Both the position numbers and the translations under genes were made by a program. Shown piece after piece: positions 16,260-26,100 of a stretch of DNA of 64,000 bases; position 1 is the first letter of the stretch; every line of letters starts with the position of its first letter. The DNA lies in contig CAYWWY010000004.1 in NCBI GenBank assembly GCA_964462525.1, positions 62,001 to 126,000 on the forward strand, given 5' to 3'. The notes beneath the pieces are model-generated. The model had not been told where the DNA came from, did not search any database, and was given only the letters and a program-made list of their open reading frames with translations. The stretch is from CAYWWY01 sp964462525 (GTDB taxonomy: Bacteria > Thermotogota > Thermotogae > MWEM01).

Positions 16260-17540
16260 ATGCAAAAAAAGGTATTGTGGGCAATGGTCATCGTCTTGAT
16301 CTTATCCATGGTCACAACAGGATTCGGGAAGACTGTATTGCGCGTTACAACATGGGCAGGAGCCGCTGAAACAGCTCTCGACGAAGCGATTATATCGGAA
16401 TTTATGAAGCAAAACCCGGAGTACGATGTAGTATACGAACCAGTTCCTACCAACTATTACCAGAAAATCCTGACGGATATTGGCGCAGGAACTCCACCGG
16501 ATGTGGTACTGCTGGATGCGGAGATGGTCCCAAGGTATGTCGAAGGAAATTTCTTGACCGATTTGACTCCCTTCCTAAACCGTTTGGTTCGGGAAAATGT
16601 ACCGGGAGCTGATGTGAATCAGTTCTTCCCGGTATTGGTGAACATATTTCGCTCTGGGAGAAGCTTGTATGCGATTCCAAAAGATACCAGCCCCGTGGGG
16701 GTTTTCTACAACAAACTGATGTTTGACAAATTCGGTGTACCATACCCTCCGGAAGATGGTTGGACCTGGGAAGCATTTGAAGAAACCGCGCGGTTGCTAT
16801 CCGTTCATGATGAAACTTGGGGGTTTGCCTTTCCCTCTTGGGTTGGAGTTGCTGTTCCCATTTTCTGGGCAGGTGGGGGGGAGATCTTCAATGAGGATTT
16901 CACGCAAACCACCGGGTATCTAAACAGCCAAACCAATGTTGAAACATATCAATTCTATTGGGATATGATGAAAAAGGGATATGCGCCCGATCCACAGGAA
17001 GCATCCGCACTGGGGGGCGCCGGTCCTCTTTTCTACACACAGAGAGTCGGGATGATTATTACTGGGCGATGGTTTAATGTCAGTGTAAAAGCGCAGATCG
17101 CTCAAGGGGCCGAAATCGTTTTGGGCGCTACTACCCTGCCTTTTCGGGATATATCCAATAAACAAACGGTGACTTATGCCTCGGGATGGGCCGTTCCTTC
17201 GAATGTTGCAGATAAACAGGGGGCTGTTCGGTTGGCGGCCTGGTTAGGGAGTGCATATGCGCAAACCGTGCGTTGTTTGGATGGTGGGTTAGCAATCTCT
17301 GGACAGCAAAGCATTGCGCAATTGCAGGGAGAAACCGATGCAGTTGACAAAGTGTTCATCTCGATGCTTGATTTTGCCCGCGTCCCACCCGGGTCACAAA
17401 CGAAGTTCTATCGTCCTACATTCGAAACGACATGGGCGGAAGCCTTCGACCGGATGTATATCACGGGAGAATCGATCCAAAGCGCCTTAAATTGGGCTGC
17501 TGTTACGATCGACGATTATATCGAGCGGGGAGAGTTCTAG
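16260..17540 (+). CDS. ABC sugar transporter substrate-binding protein (family 1)
   Basis: 426 residues. The first ~23 residues (MQKKVLWAMVIVLILSMVTT) form a signal peptide. Mature opening LRVTTWAGAAETALDEAIIS and QNPEYDVVYEPVPTNYYQKI-like spacing, then IGAGTPPDVVLLDAEMVPRY, YAIPKDTSPVGVFYNK, WTWEAFEETARLL and GWAVPS are typical of family 1 solute-binding proteins. It captures an oligosaccharide outside the membrane and delivers it to the permeases downstream. A very strong AAAGGAGGTGA site precedes ATG 16260. No ATPase gene is in the locus, so a shared MsiK/MalK-type ATPase elsewhere is implied. A strong hairpin separates it from the permease gene. Confidence 0.92.
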   Translation: MQKKVLWAMVIVLILSMVTTGFGKTVLRVTTWAGAAETALDEAIISEFMKQNPEYDVVYEPVPTNYYQKILTDIGAGTPPDVVLLDAEMVPRYVEGNFLTDLTPFLNRLVRENVPGADVNQFFPVLVNIFRSGRSLYAIPKDTSPVGVFYNKLMFDKFGVPYPPEDGWTWEAFEETARLLSVHDETWGFAFPSWVGVAVPIFWAGGGEIFNEDFTQTTGYLNSQTNVETYQFYWDMMKKGYAPDPQEASALGGAGPLFYTQRVGMIITGRWFNVSVKAQIAQGAEIVLGATTLPFRDISNKQTVTYASGWAVPSNVADKQGAVRLAAWLGSAYAQTVRCLDGGLAISGQQSIAQLQGETDAVDKVFISMLDFARVPPGSQTKFYRPTFETTWAEAFDRMYITGESIQSALNWAAVTIDDYIERGEF

Positions 17541-17541
17541 C

Positions 17542-17569
17542 AGAAGGTGGGGGGCTTGTCCCCCCTTCT
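17542..17569 (+). repeat. Intergenic hairpin between SBP and permease genes
   Basis: AGAAGG-T-GGGGGG, loop CTTGT, CCCCCC-TTCT. There is no clean T tract, so it is more likely an mRNA-stabilising or partial-termination structure that raises SBP levels relative to permease than a full terminator (inference by analogy with malE-malF). Confidence 0.6.
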
Positions 17570-17599
17570 TCTTCCGTAAAGCTGTGGGGAGGAGTGGCT

Positions 17600-19885
17600 T
17601 TGAATCGGAGTGCCTGGTTTTGGGCAATTCTTGCGCTTGCAGCAGGGTCGGTTTTTGTTGGATTTTGGGTTCAGTATGCCTATATTGCCGATCAATATGA
17701 AGGGAACGCGATTCTCAACGAACAGTTCCATGCTCGGAATGTGCATATCATTTTACATCAACTGCTGGATTACCGGAACAATGTGTGGGATGATCTGACG
17801 ATGGAAAATGAAGAGATAGTCATTAAACAGGCGAAGCAGCTTTTTGGTGAAGATTTTCTTTTTGTCGCATGGTATGATCCAGTCGGGGAGATTGAACGTA
17901 TGGATGGTGAATGGATTCCTGACCATTTTTATCAGAGCAATTTCTTTGAGACGATTTTATACTCCTATGGGGAATCCCTTTCTGAAATCGCTATGCATCA
18001 GCAGAACGTATACCTTCAAACAGCAAGGCTCATGGATGATGATCGCATCGTCTTGCTGGGAACTGAGATTCATCCCAGTTTAGAAAGCCTATCCCGCCAA
18101 TTGATGGGGAGAGACATCCTATTCTTCTTCGGGAACGAAAAGGAGTTCGATAGCCCCGCGGGATTTGATCCGAAGGAAGTTGAGGTAATTTCATCCCTGT
18201 TCAAAAGGACTATGGATGCGCAGAGACCTATGTCGGAAGTATTTGCCGATTCCCAAGGCCGTTCCGTTTTCACGGCTTTTCCTGTTTACGATGCGGACCA
18301 TTGGGATGTAATCGGATTTGTGGGCATCCATACTCCCTTCCCCCTTTTGGATAAGGGGCTTTTCCATCTTCGCTCCACAACCATTTGGATGTCAATTTTT
18401 TCTTCCGCCTTAGCTTTTTTCGTTCTTTTCTTAGCATTCCGACGAAAAAATCACGTGAGGCCGCTTGGATATGAACAACCCAAGACATATCTTATGAAAG
18501 GTTTTTTTGCGTTTGGCCCTTCGATTCTGTTATGCTTTATCCTTGGGTACGGGACTGTGCCAACTCTTTTTGATCAAACAACAACGGATCTATGGAAAGA
18601 ATCCTCGCCAGCGCTTGTTCATAGGTTTCAACAGAATCAAATCCTCTTTTGGTCGGATCCTCAAACCACAATGAGAGAATGGAAAGCAATCCAACAGGTG
18701 GAATACATCCTCTTTGATGATGAACAACCGATTGAATCTACGATTTCTCTCCGGATGGCATCGAGGTTGAGCGAACCTGAACTGTTTTTTGAATCAAATG
18801 ACTATTCTCTGGGTACAATCGAACTGAACCGTGTTGCCCAGAAATTCGTTTCTTTTCCTTATGGAGACCGAAAGATGATGATCCTCCGGGAAGAGACTGA
18901 CATGTTGAACATCGTCTTGGGAACCCAATTCTTCTGCATTGGGCTTGGTTTCTCGCTGATCGTCTTATCCCTTATCTTCTCTTTTCTCATTGTCAATCTG
19001 AACCATCCGATGATGCTGAAAAAGACAGTCGTAGGGTATGCTTTTCTTGCTCCCGCATTGATCCACCTGATCTGGTGGGCCGCCGGACCATTGGCATTTT
19101 CGCTCTTTCTCGCCTTTCGCCGTTGGAGCGTCGTGGATCCTGCCAAACCCTTTGTTGGTATGGCAAACTTCGTCGAACTCCTACAAGACGGTCCGTTTTG
19201 GAACGCAATGAAAAATACGGCCGTATTCTCGCTTCATGTTCCTATGGGGATGATTCTCTCTATTCTCTTAGCAATGGCTGTGAACAAAGCGGGGAAGGTT
19301 GCAATTCTCCTCCGAGTTTTGTACTATCTTCCGGTTGTGACTGCGGGGGTAGCGACAACAATCGTCTGGAGATGGATCTTTAACCGGGATTTTGGCATGC
19401 TCAACTATCTTTTGGGATTCTTTGGCGTATCCAAGATCGCATGGTTGGATTCTCCGCAATTTGCATTGGGGGCAATTATGATCATCAGCATATGGGGCGC
19501 GATGGGTAGCCAGATGCTTATCTATTTGGCTGGTCTTCAAGGGATACCCAAAGATTTCTATGACGCCGCAAGCGTGGATGGCGCGAATAAAATCAAAAGC
19601 TTCCGGTACATCACTCTTCCTTTACTGAAACCGACGTCCCTATTTGTTCTCGTTACGAGTGTGATCAGTTCGTTCCAAGTCTTCACCCCCATCTACGTTT
19701 TGACTCAAGGAGGCCCTCTGCGCTCAACAGATGTTGTTTTCTATCATATCTGGGAATCTGCGTGGGTGGAAATGCGTATGGGATATGCGGCTGCTCAGTC
19801 GTGGATTCTCTTTGGCGTCTTGGCCATTTTGACATTATTGGAGTTTCGAATGTTTGGAAAAGATAGCTGGAAAGTCTACAATTGA
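17600..19885 (+). CDS. MalF-type ABC permease fused to two N-terminal extracytoplasmic domains
   Basis: About 761 residues from TTG 17600, preceded by GGGGAGGAG (17586-17594). Layout: membrane segment about 7-27; extracytoplasmic region about 28-258; membrane segments about 260-280 and 298-318; second extracytoplasmic region about 319-435; membrane segment about 436-464; then a full MalF-like core (about 478-761) with LAPALIHLIWWAAGPLAFSL, FVGMANFVELL, WRWIFNRDFGMLNYLL and the ATPase-docking EAA loop DAASVDGANKIKSFRYITLP (about 654). The first region has sensor-like phrases (FVAWYDPVGEIERMDGEW; SVFTAFPVYDADHWDVIGFVG) like Cache domains. A normal family 1 permease is ~290 residues, so the extra ~470 residues are exceptional. 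The frame is continuous with no internal start having a strong ribosome site, so a genuine fusion is likely. Confidence 0.82.
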   Translation: MNRSAWFWAILALAAGSVFVGFWVQYAYIADQYEGNAILNEQFHARNVHIILHQLLDYRNNVWDDLTMENEEIVIKQAKQLFGEDFLFVAWYDPVGEIERMDGEWIPDHFYQSNFFETILYSYGESLSEIAMHQQNVYLQTARLMDDDRIVLLGTEIHPSLESLSRQLMGRDILFFFGNEKEFDSPAGFDPKEVEVISSLFKRTMDAQRPMSEVFADSQGRSVFTAFPVYDADHWDVIGFVGIHTPFPLLDKGLFHLRSTTIWMSIFSSALAFFVLFLAFRRKNHVRPLGYEQPKTYLMKGFFAFGPSILLCFILGYGTVPTLFDQTTTDLWKESSPALVHRFQQNQILFWSDPQTTMREWKAIQQVEYILFDDEQPIESTISLRMASRLSEPELFFESNDYSLGTIELNRVAQKFVSFPYGDRKMMILREETDMLNIVLGTQFFCIGLGFSLIVLSLIFSFLIVNLNHPMMLKKTVVGYAFLAPALIHLIWWAAGPLAFSLFLAFRRWSVVDPAKPFVGMANFVELLQDGPFWNAMKNTAVFSLHVPMGMILSILLAMAVNKAGKVAILLRVLYYLPVVTAGVATTIVWRWIFNRDFGMLNYLLGFFGVSKIAWLDSPQFALGAIMIISIWGAMGSQMLIYLAGLQGIPKDFYDAASVDGANKIKSFRYITLPLLKPTSLFVLVTSVISSFQVFTPIYVLTQGGPLRSTDVVFYHIWESAWVEMRMGYAAAQSWILFGVLAILTLLEFRMFGKDSWKVYN

Positions 19886-19938
19886 GGGAACAGCAAGCTG
19901 ATCCAAAGACTCTGGCCAAGAAGGAGGAAGGGAATGAT

Positions 19939-20778
19939 ATGACCCATAAACGAATCGGACCGCTTATTGGAAAGATCATCATCTTCCTTATCTTGGGAAT
20001 CTTGGCTTTTTCAACCTTATTGCCCTATATTTTGATGATTTCTTTGTCACTAATGGCCGAGTTTGAAATGTATCAAATGCCTCCCCGTCTATTCCCGGTA
20101 ATTGCACGCTGGAGCAACTATATCGATATGTGGAACGCGCAACCTTGGGGCAGGTACATTCTCAATACTCTCTTCGTAACAGCCACAGTCCTTGTTGGGC
20201 AGCTGGTTTTGATCTCTATGGGGGGATATGCTCTGGCTCGGATGCAATTCCCGGGAAGAGATTTGCTCTTTACAGTTTTTATTGCTTTCATGATGCTTCC
20301 TGGAGTGGTCACGCTTATCCCTGGCTTTATCATCCTCCATGCCCTGAAATGGGTTGACACGTATTGGGCCTTGATCATCCCTGCCTTAGGGAATATCTGG
20401 GGGTTGTTCCTCATGCGCCAGTACATGCTTACACTTCCTACCAGCCTTGAAGATGCGGGCAGAATAGATGGAGCTTCGTACTTGTATATTTATTGGAAGA
20501 TTATCTTACCCCTATCGAAACCTGTTCTTGCCACGGTTGGAACCTTTACCTTTCTCGGCATGTGGCGATCTTTCTTCTGGCCGTTGATCGTTACCCGCAG
20601 TCGCGAAATGCGAGTGATCGAAGTAGGAATAGCCATGTTCTCGACACAGTATTCTACCAACTATCCTGCGCAAATGGCTGCTGCAACTCTTTCATCGATT
20701 CCGATGATTCTTGTCTATCTTCTCGCCCAAAAATGGATCGTACAAGGGATTAAACTGAACGCGGGATATGACCGCTGA
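19939..20778 (+). CDS. MalG-type ABC sugar transporter permease
   Basis: About 279 residues from ATG 19939 (AAGGAGGAA at 19920-19928); the frame is open to TTG 19882, overlapping the previous stop, but that start has no ribosome site. Six membrane segments are visible, beginning IIIFLILGILAFSTLLPYIL. The EAA loop EDAGRIDGASYLYIYWKIIL (then PLSKP) contacts the ATPase. Also MGGYALARMQFPGRD and FMMLPGVVTLIPGFIIL, both typical. It forms the heteromeric channel with the upstream fused permease. Confidence 0.92.
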   Translation: MTHKRIGPLIGKIIIFLILGILAFSTLLPYILMISLSLMAEFEMYQMPPRLFPVIARWSNYIDMWNAQPWGRYILNTLFVTATVLVGQLVLISMGGYALARMQFPGRDLLFTVFIAFMMLPGVVTLIPGFIILHALKWVDTYWALIIPALGNIWGLFLMRQYMLTLPTSLEDAGRIDGASYLYIYWKIILPLSKPVLATVGTFTFLGMWRSFFWPLIVTRSREMRVIEVGIAMFSTQYSTNYPAQMAAATLSSIPMILVYLLAQKWIVQGIKLNAGYDR

Positions 20779-20797
20779 ACAATCGGGAGGTGCCCCT

Positions 20798-23029
20798 GTG
20801 AATACGCAGTCGCAATGGCATGAAAAGGTTCTAGAACGCTTACGAAGGAAAGATAAATGGTTCATAGGCGGAGGCAATAAGCTCATTTGGTCTCCGGCGT
20901 TTCCTTCTTTTCTTGATCGGCCAGGGCTATGGGATAATGCTTCTTTTTACGACTTAAAAATTGAACCAGGGTTTGCTTTCCATATCTTTCATGAAGGAAC
21001 ACTTGTACACTTTGATCAAATTGACAGGGAGTGGACACCCGCTTCATTGAAATCTGTTTGGAAATCCTCTTTCATTGAGATGATCGAAGAGAAAACATTG
21101 CTACCCAACGATTTTTTGGGTGAGAAAGTCACCTTGTTCAATCGTTCAAATGAACCATGTTCATTGCAAGTTGTTTTATGGACCGTACAGAAAAACGAAG
21201 GAGATCCATCCCAGGAATCAACCTCGTTTATCCGCCAGGAATCCGATCGAATCCTATTTCAAAAGCAATTGGTCAAAGGTTCGAGAAAACCGATCACGAT
21301 CTATGGAGCAATGGTTCTAGAAGGTTCGCGAAGCTTTCAAGTGGATGGGTCGGAGTTTACCGGAATTACCCCGGAATGGGAATTGACCCCTTTCTATGAA
21401 ACTCTGACGATAAACGGCCTAAGCAATCAAATCCACACTTATGGAATCCACTCTCGAGGGTTGATGTATTTCGCCCTAGAACGAGCCGTTATCCTTCAAC
21501 CAATGAGCAAAAAATCGATCCAACTCGGCTGGTCATTTGATACGGATCGGGAAAACGCGTATCACTCTTCCTATGCGATCAATTCCGACCTTGTGGAAGC
21601 TTCGACAGATTCATGGAAGCAGTACTTTATGAAGGTTCCATACTTCACTTGTGATGATCCTTATGTTGATGGATACTATCCCTATCGCTGGTATGGACTC
21701 CGATTGTTCCAAATCGATTCTAAAGAAGGAACAATGCTATATCCGGCCATTTGCGAGGGTTTAGAATACTTTCGAGTATTCATAACATACAGTGCACAAT
21801 GTCATATTCTTGAAGGGAGGTGGAACAAAGACCCCTCGGTCGCACAAGGCTCTTTGCTAAACTTTTTGCATAATCAAAGAGATAACGGTAGTTTTGCAGG
21901 CCATATCTATCTGAATGGGGTCCAGCAAAATGGGTTTTATCATGCTGATTGGGGAAGGGTCGTACAGGGGTTGCATCGCCATCACCCCGATATTGGGTTT
22001 CTCAAAGAGATATACCCGGGCCTTTGCCGATACATGGAGTACTTCGATCGGGAACGGGATCGGGAACAATGCGGTTTGTACGATGTCTTGGATCAGTACG
22101 AAACCGGCCAAGAATACATGAGTCGTTATCTGGCTGTCGATGAACAAGCGGATCGTTATGGATGGATCAATACCATTCGCTTGAAAGGGGTGGATGCGAC
22201 AGTCTATATATACAATCTGAAAAAAGCCCTGGGTTGGATTGCGGAAAAGATTGGGTTGACCGCCGAAGTGGGAGAATGGCAGAGTAAAGCTGAGTGTACT
22301 CGTAAAGCAGTATTACAGTGGATGTGGGATCCTCAGCAGGAGTTTTTCTTTGATGTCGATCCCAAAACCATGGAGAAAACTACCCCAAAATCGGCCGTAT
22401 GCTTCTATCCTTATATGACAGATATTGTCGATCGAGCACACATAAATGGACTCATACGACATCTTTTCGACTCAAGTTGTTTTTGGAGCCCCTATCCGAT
22501 CACAACTGTATCCATGGACGATCCTTACTATGATGCCTATGCCCGATGGAAAGGGAAAAGACACAATTGTCCGTGGAATGGGCGAGTATGGCCTATGACC
22601 AATTCTCATATTGTTGATATGCTCGGGATTTGCGCCCGTAGATTCAACGATCCACTCCTCAGAGAGAAGACAGTAGAATTGCTTCGAAAATTCATCACAA
22701 TGATGCACTTTGATGGGGACCCAAAACGGCCCAATTGCTTTGAACACTACAATCCCCTCAACGGAAAAGGCTCCACTTACCGTGGCGTCGATGATTATCA
22801 ACACTCATGGGTCAACGACTTGATTCTGAAATACCTCGTAGGGATTGATTTCGAAGAAGACAAGCTGATCATTGACCCTTTTCCATTTTCCAATCATTTT
22901 TCGGTACGGAACCTGAAAATCGCAGGAAAAGAACTTCAGGTCTCGTGGGATGGGAAATCGTTTATCGTAGGATTCGAAGGAAAGACCTTTTTTGAGTCTT
23001 CTTGTCCGACAAAGGTAGCCATTGATTGA
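20798..23029 (+). CDS. Six-hairpin (GH63/MGH1-like) glycoside hydrolase
   Basis: About 743 residues from GTG 20798, chosen for CGGGAGGTG upstream; the alternative ATG 20768 lies in the permease gene. The N-terminal ~280 residues are beta-rich; the rest is an alpha/alpha barrel with YPYRWYGLRLFQID, HADWGRVVQGL, LYDVLDQYETGQEYMSRY, WMWDPQQEFFFDVDP, CPWNGRVWPMTNSHIVDM (GH63-type GxVWPxTN), and CFEHYNPLNGKGSTYRGVDD (then YQHSWVNDLILKY). No signal peptide, so it acts on imported sugar. Specificity is unknown. It is the last gene of the transporter operon; the other barrel enzyme of the locus is only distantly similar. Confidence 0.78.
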   Translation: MNTQSQWHEKVLERLRRKDKWFIGGGNKLIWSPAFPSFLDRPGLWDNASFYDLKIEPGFAFHIFHEGTLVHFDQIDREWTPASLKSVWKSSFIEMIEEKTLLPNDFLGEKVTLFNRSNEPCSLQVVLWTVQKNEGDPSQESTSFIRQESDRILFQKQLVKGSRKPITIYGAMVLEGSRSFQVDGSEFTGITPEWELTPFYETLTINGLSNQIHTYGIHSRGLMYFALERAVILQPMSKKSIQLGWSFDTDRENAYHSSYAINSDLVEASTDSWKQYFMKVPYFTCDDPYVDGYYPYRWYGLRLFQIDSKEGTMLYPAICEGLEYFRVFITYSAQCHILEGRWNKDPSVAQGSLLNFLHNQRDNGSFAGHIYLNGVQQNGFYHADWGRVVQGLHRHHPDIGFLKEIYPGLCRYMEYFDRERDREQCGLYDVLDQYETGQEYMSRYLAVDEQADRYGWINTIRLKGVDATVYIYNLKKALGWIAEKIGLTAEVGEWQSKAECTRKAVLQWMWDPQQEFFFDVDPKTMEKTTPKSAVCFYPYMTDIVDRAHINGLIRHLFDSSCFWSPYPITTVSMDDPYYDAYARWKGKRHNCPWNGRVWPMTNSHIVDMLGICARRFNDPLLREKTVELLRKFITMMHFDGDPKRPNCFEHYNPLNGKGSTYRGVDDYQHSWVNDLILKYLVGIDFEEDKLIIDPFPFSNHFSVRNLKIAGKELQVSWDGKSFIVGFEGKTFFESSCPTKVAID

Positions 23030-23110
23030 ACCCACCTATAGGATTCCATATGGGGCCAATCATAAGGCTTTCGTAATACTTCGTTCCTGTTTCCCCTCTT
23101 TTGATTTCTG

Positions 23111-23145
23111 AAAAAAACCCCCCCTCATCGAGGGGGGGTGCTTTT
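23111..23145. terminator. Bidirectional intrinsic terminator (transporter operon / nifJ)
   Basis: ACCCCCCCTC (23117-23126), loop ATC, GAGGGGGGGT (23130-23139), flanked by A7 on the left (a T7 run on the minus strand) and CTTTTCTT on the right. Confidence 0.9.
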
Positions 23146-23152
23146 CTTCCTT

Positions 23153-26100
23153 TTAGAAACCGTGTTCCGCCATTTTTTTGTATCGATTGTAACGGAATTC
23201 CATGTCTTTTTCGGCTTTTTCGAAGAGGATTTCGCTTCTTTCCGGGAATAACAATTTTAATGCGGAGAAGCGCACTTCGCCTTGAAGGAACTCTTGGAAG
23301 GTTCCATCGAGCTCTTTGGGTCCATCAAGCTGAAAGGGGTTCTTTCCTTCTTCAGCGACTCGAGGATCGTATCGGTAAATAGGCCAGTACCCGCAGTTCA
23401 CCGCTTTCTTCTCCTCTTGGATGGTAAATCCCATTCCCGCCTTCAGCCCGTGGTTGATACAAGGGGAATACGCGATTATGATAGAAGGGCCGGGGTAGGA
23501 TTCGGCTTCTTTCATTGCCTTGAAAGCCTGATTCAGGTTCGCGCCCAGTGAGATCGCTGCAACATATACGTACCCATAGTTCATCGCCATCAGACCAAGG
23601 TCTTTTTTCCGAATGGATTTCCCAGCAGCCGCAAATTTGGCAATTGCCCCAGTGGGTGTGGATTTGGACGCTTGGCCACCCGTGTTGGAATAGACTTCTG
23701 TATCCAAAACCAGGACATTGATATCTTCCCCTGAAGCCAAGACATGATCGAGCCCGCCATACCCGATATCATAAGCCCAACCGTCGCCGCCCACAACCCA
23801 TACGGATTTCTTCACGAAATAATCTCTTTGTTCGTAGAGTTTATACAGGGTTTGTTTCAGTTCATCTGTAGCCGTGGATAGTTCGTTGGCAATCTGGGTC
23901 CTCAGTGTTCCATCCAAATCGATGGTTGCTTGCGCATCTTCCTTCTTTTCGATCCATTGATGAAAGAGGTCTTTCAGATCGCCGGAAATCCCCTGTTCGA
24001 TAGCCTTTTCCATGAGTTGGGCAATCTTATCGCGGGTTTGGGTAATAGATAGCATCATACCGTATCCATATTCCGCATTGTCTTCAAACAGTGAATTTGC
24101 CCAAGCGGGTCCTTTCCCGTTCTGGCTGATGCAATAGGGGGTAGAAGGCGCGCTGCCTCCGTAGATGGATGAACAACCCGTCGCGTTGGCGATAATCATG
24201 CGTTCACCAAAAAGTTGTGTCAGAAGACGGAGATAAGGAGTTTCTCCACAACCACCGCATGCGCCGTGATATTCAAATAAGGGCTGATTGAAAACGGTCC
24301 CCAGAAGCATTTTATCTCCCATTGGGTTTTTAACGGGCAGATCTTTGGAGTACAGGAAATCTCTTTCTTCCTTTTCAACGGATTCTTCAAAGGGAACCAT
24401 TTCCAAAGCCTTTTTTCCTCCCTTGCCGGGGCATACATCTGCGCAGTTTCCACAACCCGTACAGTCAAGGGGGCTAATCTGAATCGAAAAATGGAGGCCT
24501 TGGAGCTGCTTCATCGTCGGTTCAAGGGTACTAAAGCCATCGGGTGCATTCTTCTTTTCTTCGTCATTCAAAAGAATCGGTCGGATGACCGCATGCGGAC
24601 AGACCAATCCGCATTGATTGCATTGAGAACAGACTTCTGGGATCCATTTTGGTATCTTGACGGCAATTCCCCGCTTTTCGTATTGAGTGGTTCCGCTAGG
24701 GAATGTTCCATCGGGGGTAAATGCAGAGACAGGCAAGTCCTCGCCTTCAAGCCGGTTGATTGGCTTGGCGACTGTTTCAACAAATTCAGGCGCTCGCGAT
24801 TCGTAACAGCAGCAATCATCAGGAAGACTTGCCCAACCAGCGGGAACCTTGATCTCGACAAGATCCTTTGCTCCTCGTTCTATGGATTCATAGTTCATCT
24901 TCAAAACCTTTTCGCCTTTCCTGCCGTACGTATCTTCGATCGCATGTTTCATATATGCTTGGGCTTGATCGAAGGGGATGATCTCAGCCAACTTGAAGAA
25001 AGCTGCTTGCATGATCGAGTTGATCCGTTCTCCCATCCCGATATCTTCAGCAAGCTTGAAAGCGTCGATGTTATAGAATCGAATCTTTCTTTTCGCAAGC
25101 ACACGCTTCATCGAATTGGGCAGTTTGGTTTCCATCTCTTCTTGGGACCAGGGGGAGTTCAGAAGGAAGGTTCCTCCTTGCTTGATCCCCTTGAGGATGT
25201 CATAGAGATGAACGTAAGCAGGGCGATGGCAAGCAATGAAATCTGCTTCGTTGATCAAGTAAGGGCTTCGAATGGGTTTGGGTCCGAATCGTAGGTGAGA
25301 AACGGTTACACCCCCGGATTTCTTCGAGTCGTATACAAAATACCCTTGGGCATACATATCGGTGTGATCGCCAATGATTTTTATGGAGTTCTTATTGGCC
25401 CCCACCGTTCCATCCGAACCAAATCCCCAGAATTTGCACCGATGAACGGAAGGATCTTCTGTGATTATGGTCTCTTTGATGTCTAGGGAAGTAAAGGTGA
25501 CATCATCGATAATGCCTACTGTAAACTTGTCTTTGGGTTTTTTTCCTTTTAGGTTATCATAGACCGATTTCGCCATAGATGGGGTGAATTCTTTGGAGCT
25601 GAGCCCATACCGTCCGCCGACGATTGTCGGGGCATTGACCTGTCCATAGAATGCGGTTTGAATATCTTGGTACAGGGGTTCTCCGGCAGAACCCGGTTCT
25701 TTTGTGCGATCCAAAACAGCAATTGATCGAACTGTTTCCGGAATCGCCTGGAGCATATGGGCTGTCGAGAAGGGACGGAACAACCGGACTTTGAGTAGGC
25801 CCACCTTTTCTCCTTTGTTGATCAGATAGTTCATCGTCTCTTCCAATGTATCAACAGCTGAACCCATAGCAATGACAATTCGCTCGGCTTGAGGATGACC
25901 TACATAATCAAAGAGGTTATAGGTTCTCCCAGTCAGCTCAGCAACTTTTTTCATGTTCTGTTCCACAATATGAGGGACAACTTGATAATACCGATTGGCC
26001 GCTTCGCGGTTTTGGAAGAAAACATCCGGATTCTGGGCGGTTCCACGGGTCACAGTTCTTTCGGGACGAAGCGCTTTTGCTTTAAACTCCTGAACTTTGC

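Noticed and set aside
24491..25294. 267-codon open frame on the plus strand inside nifJ
   Set aside because: It is antisense to a certain gene, has no homolog-like content and reflects codon composition.
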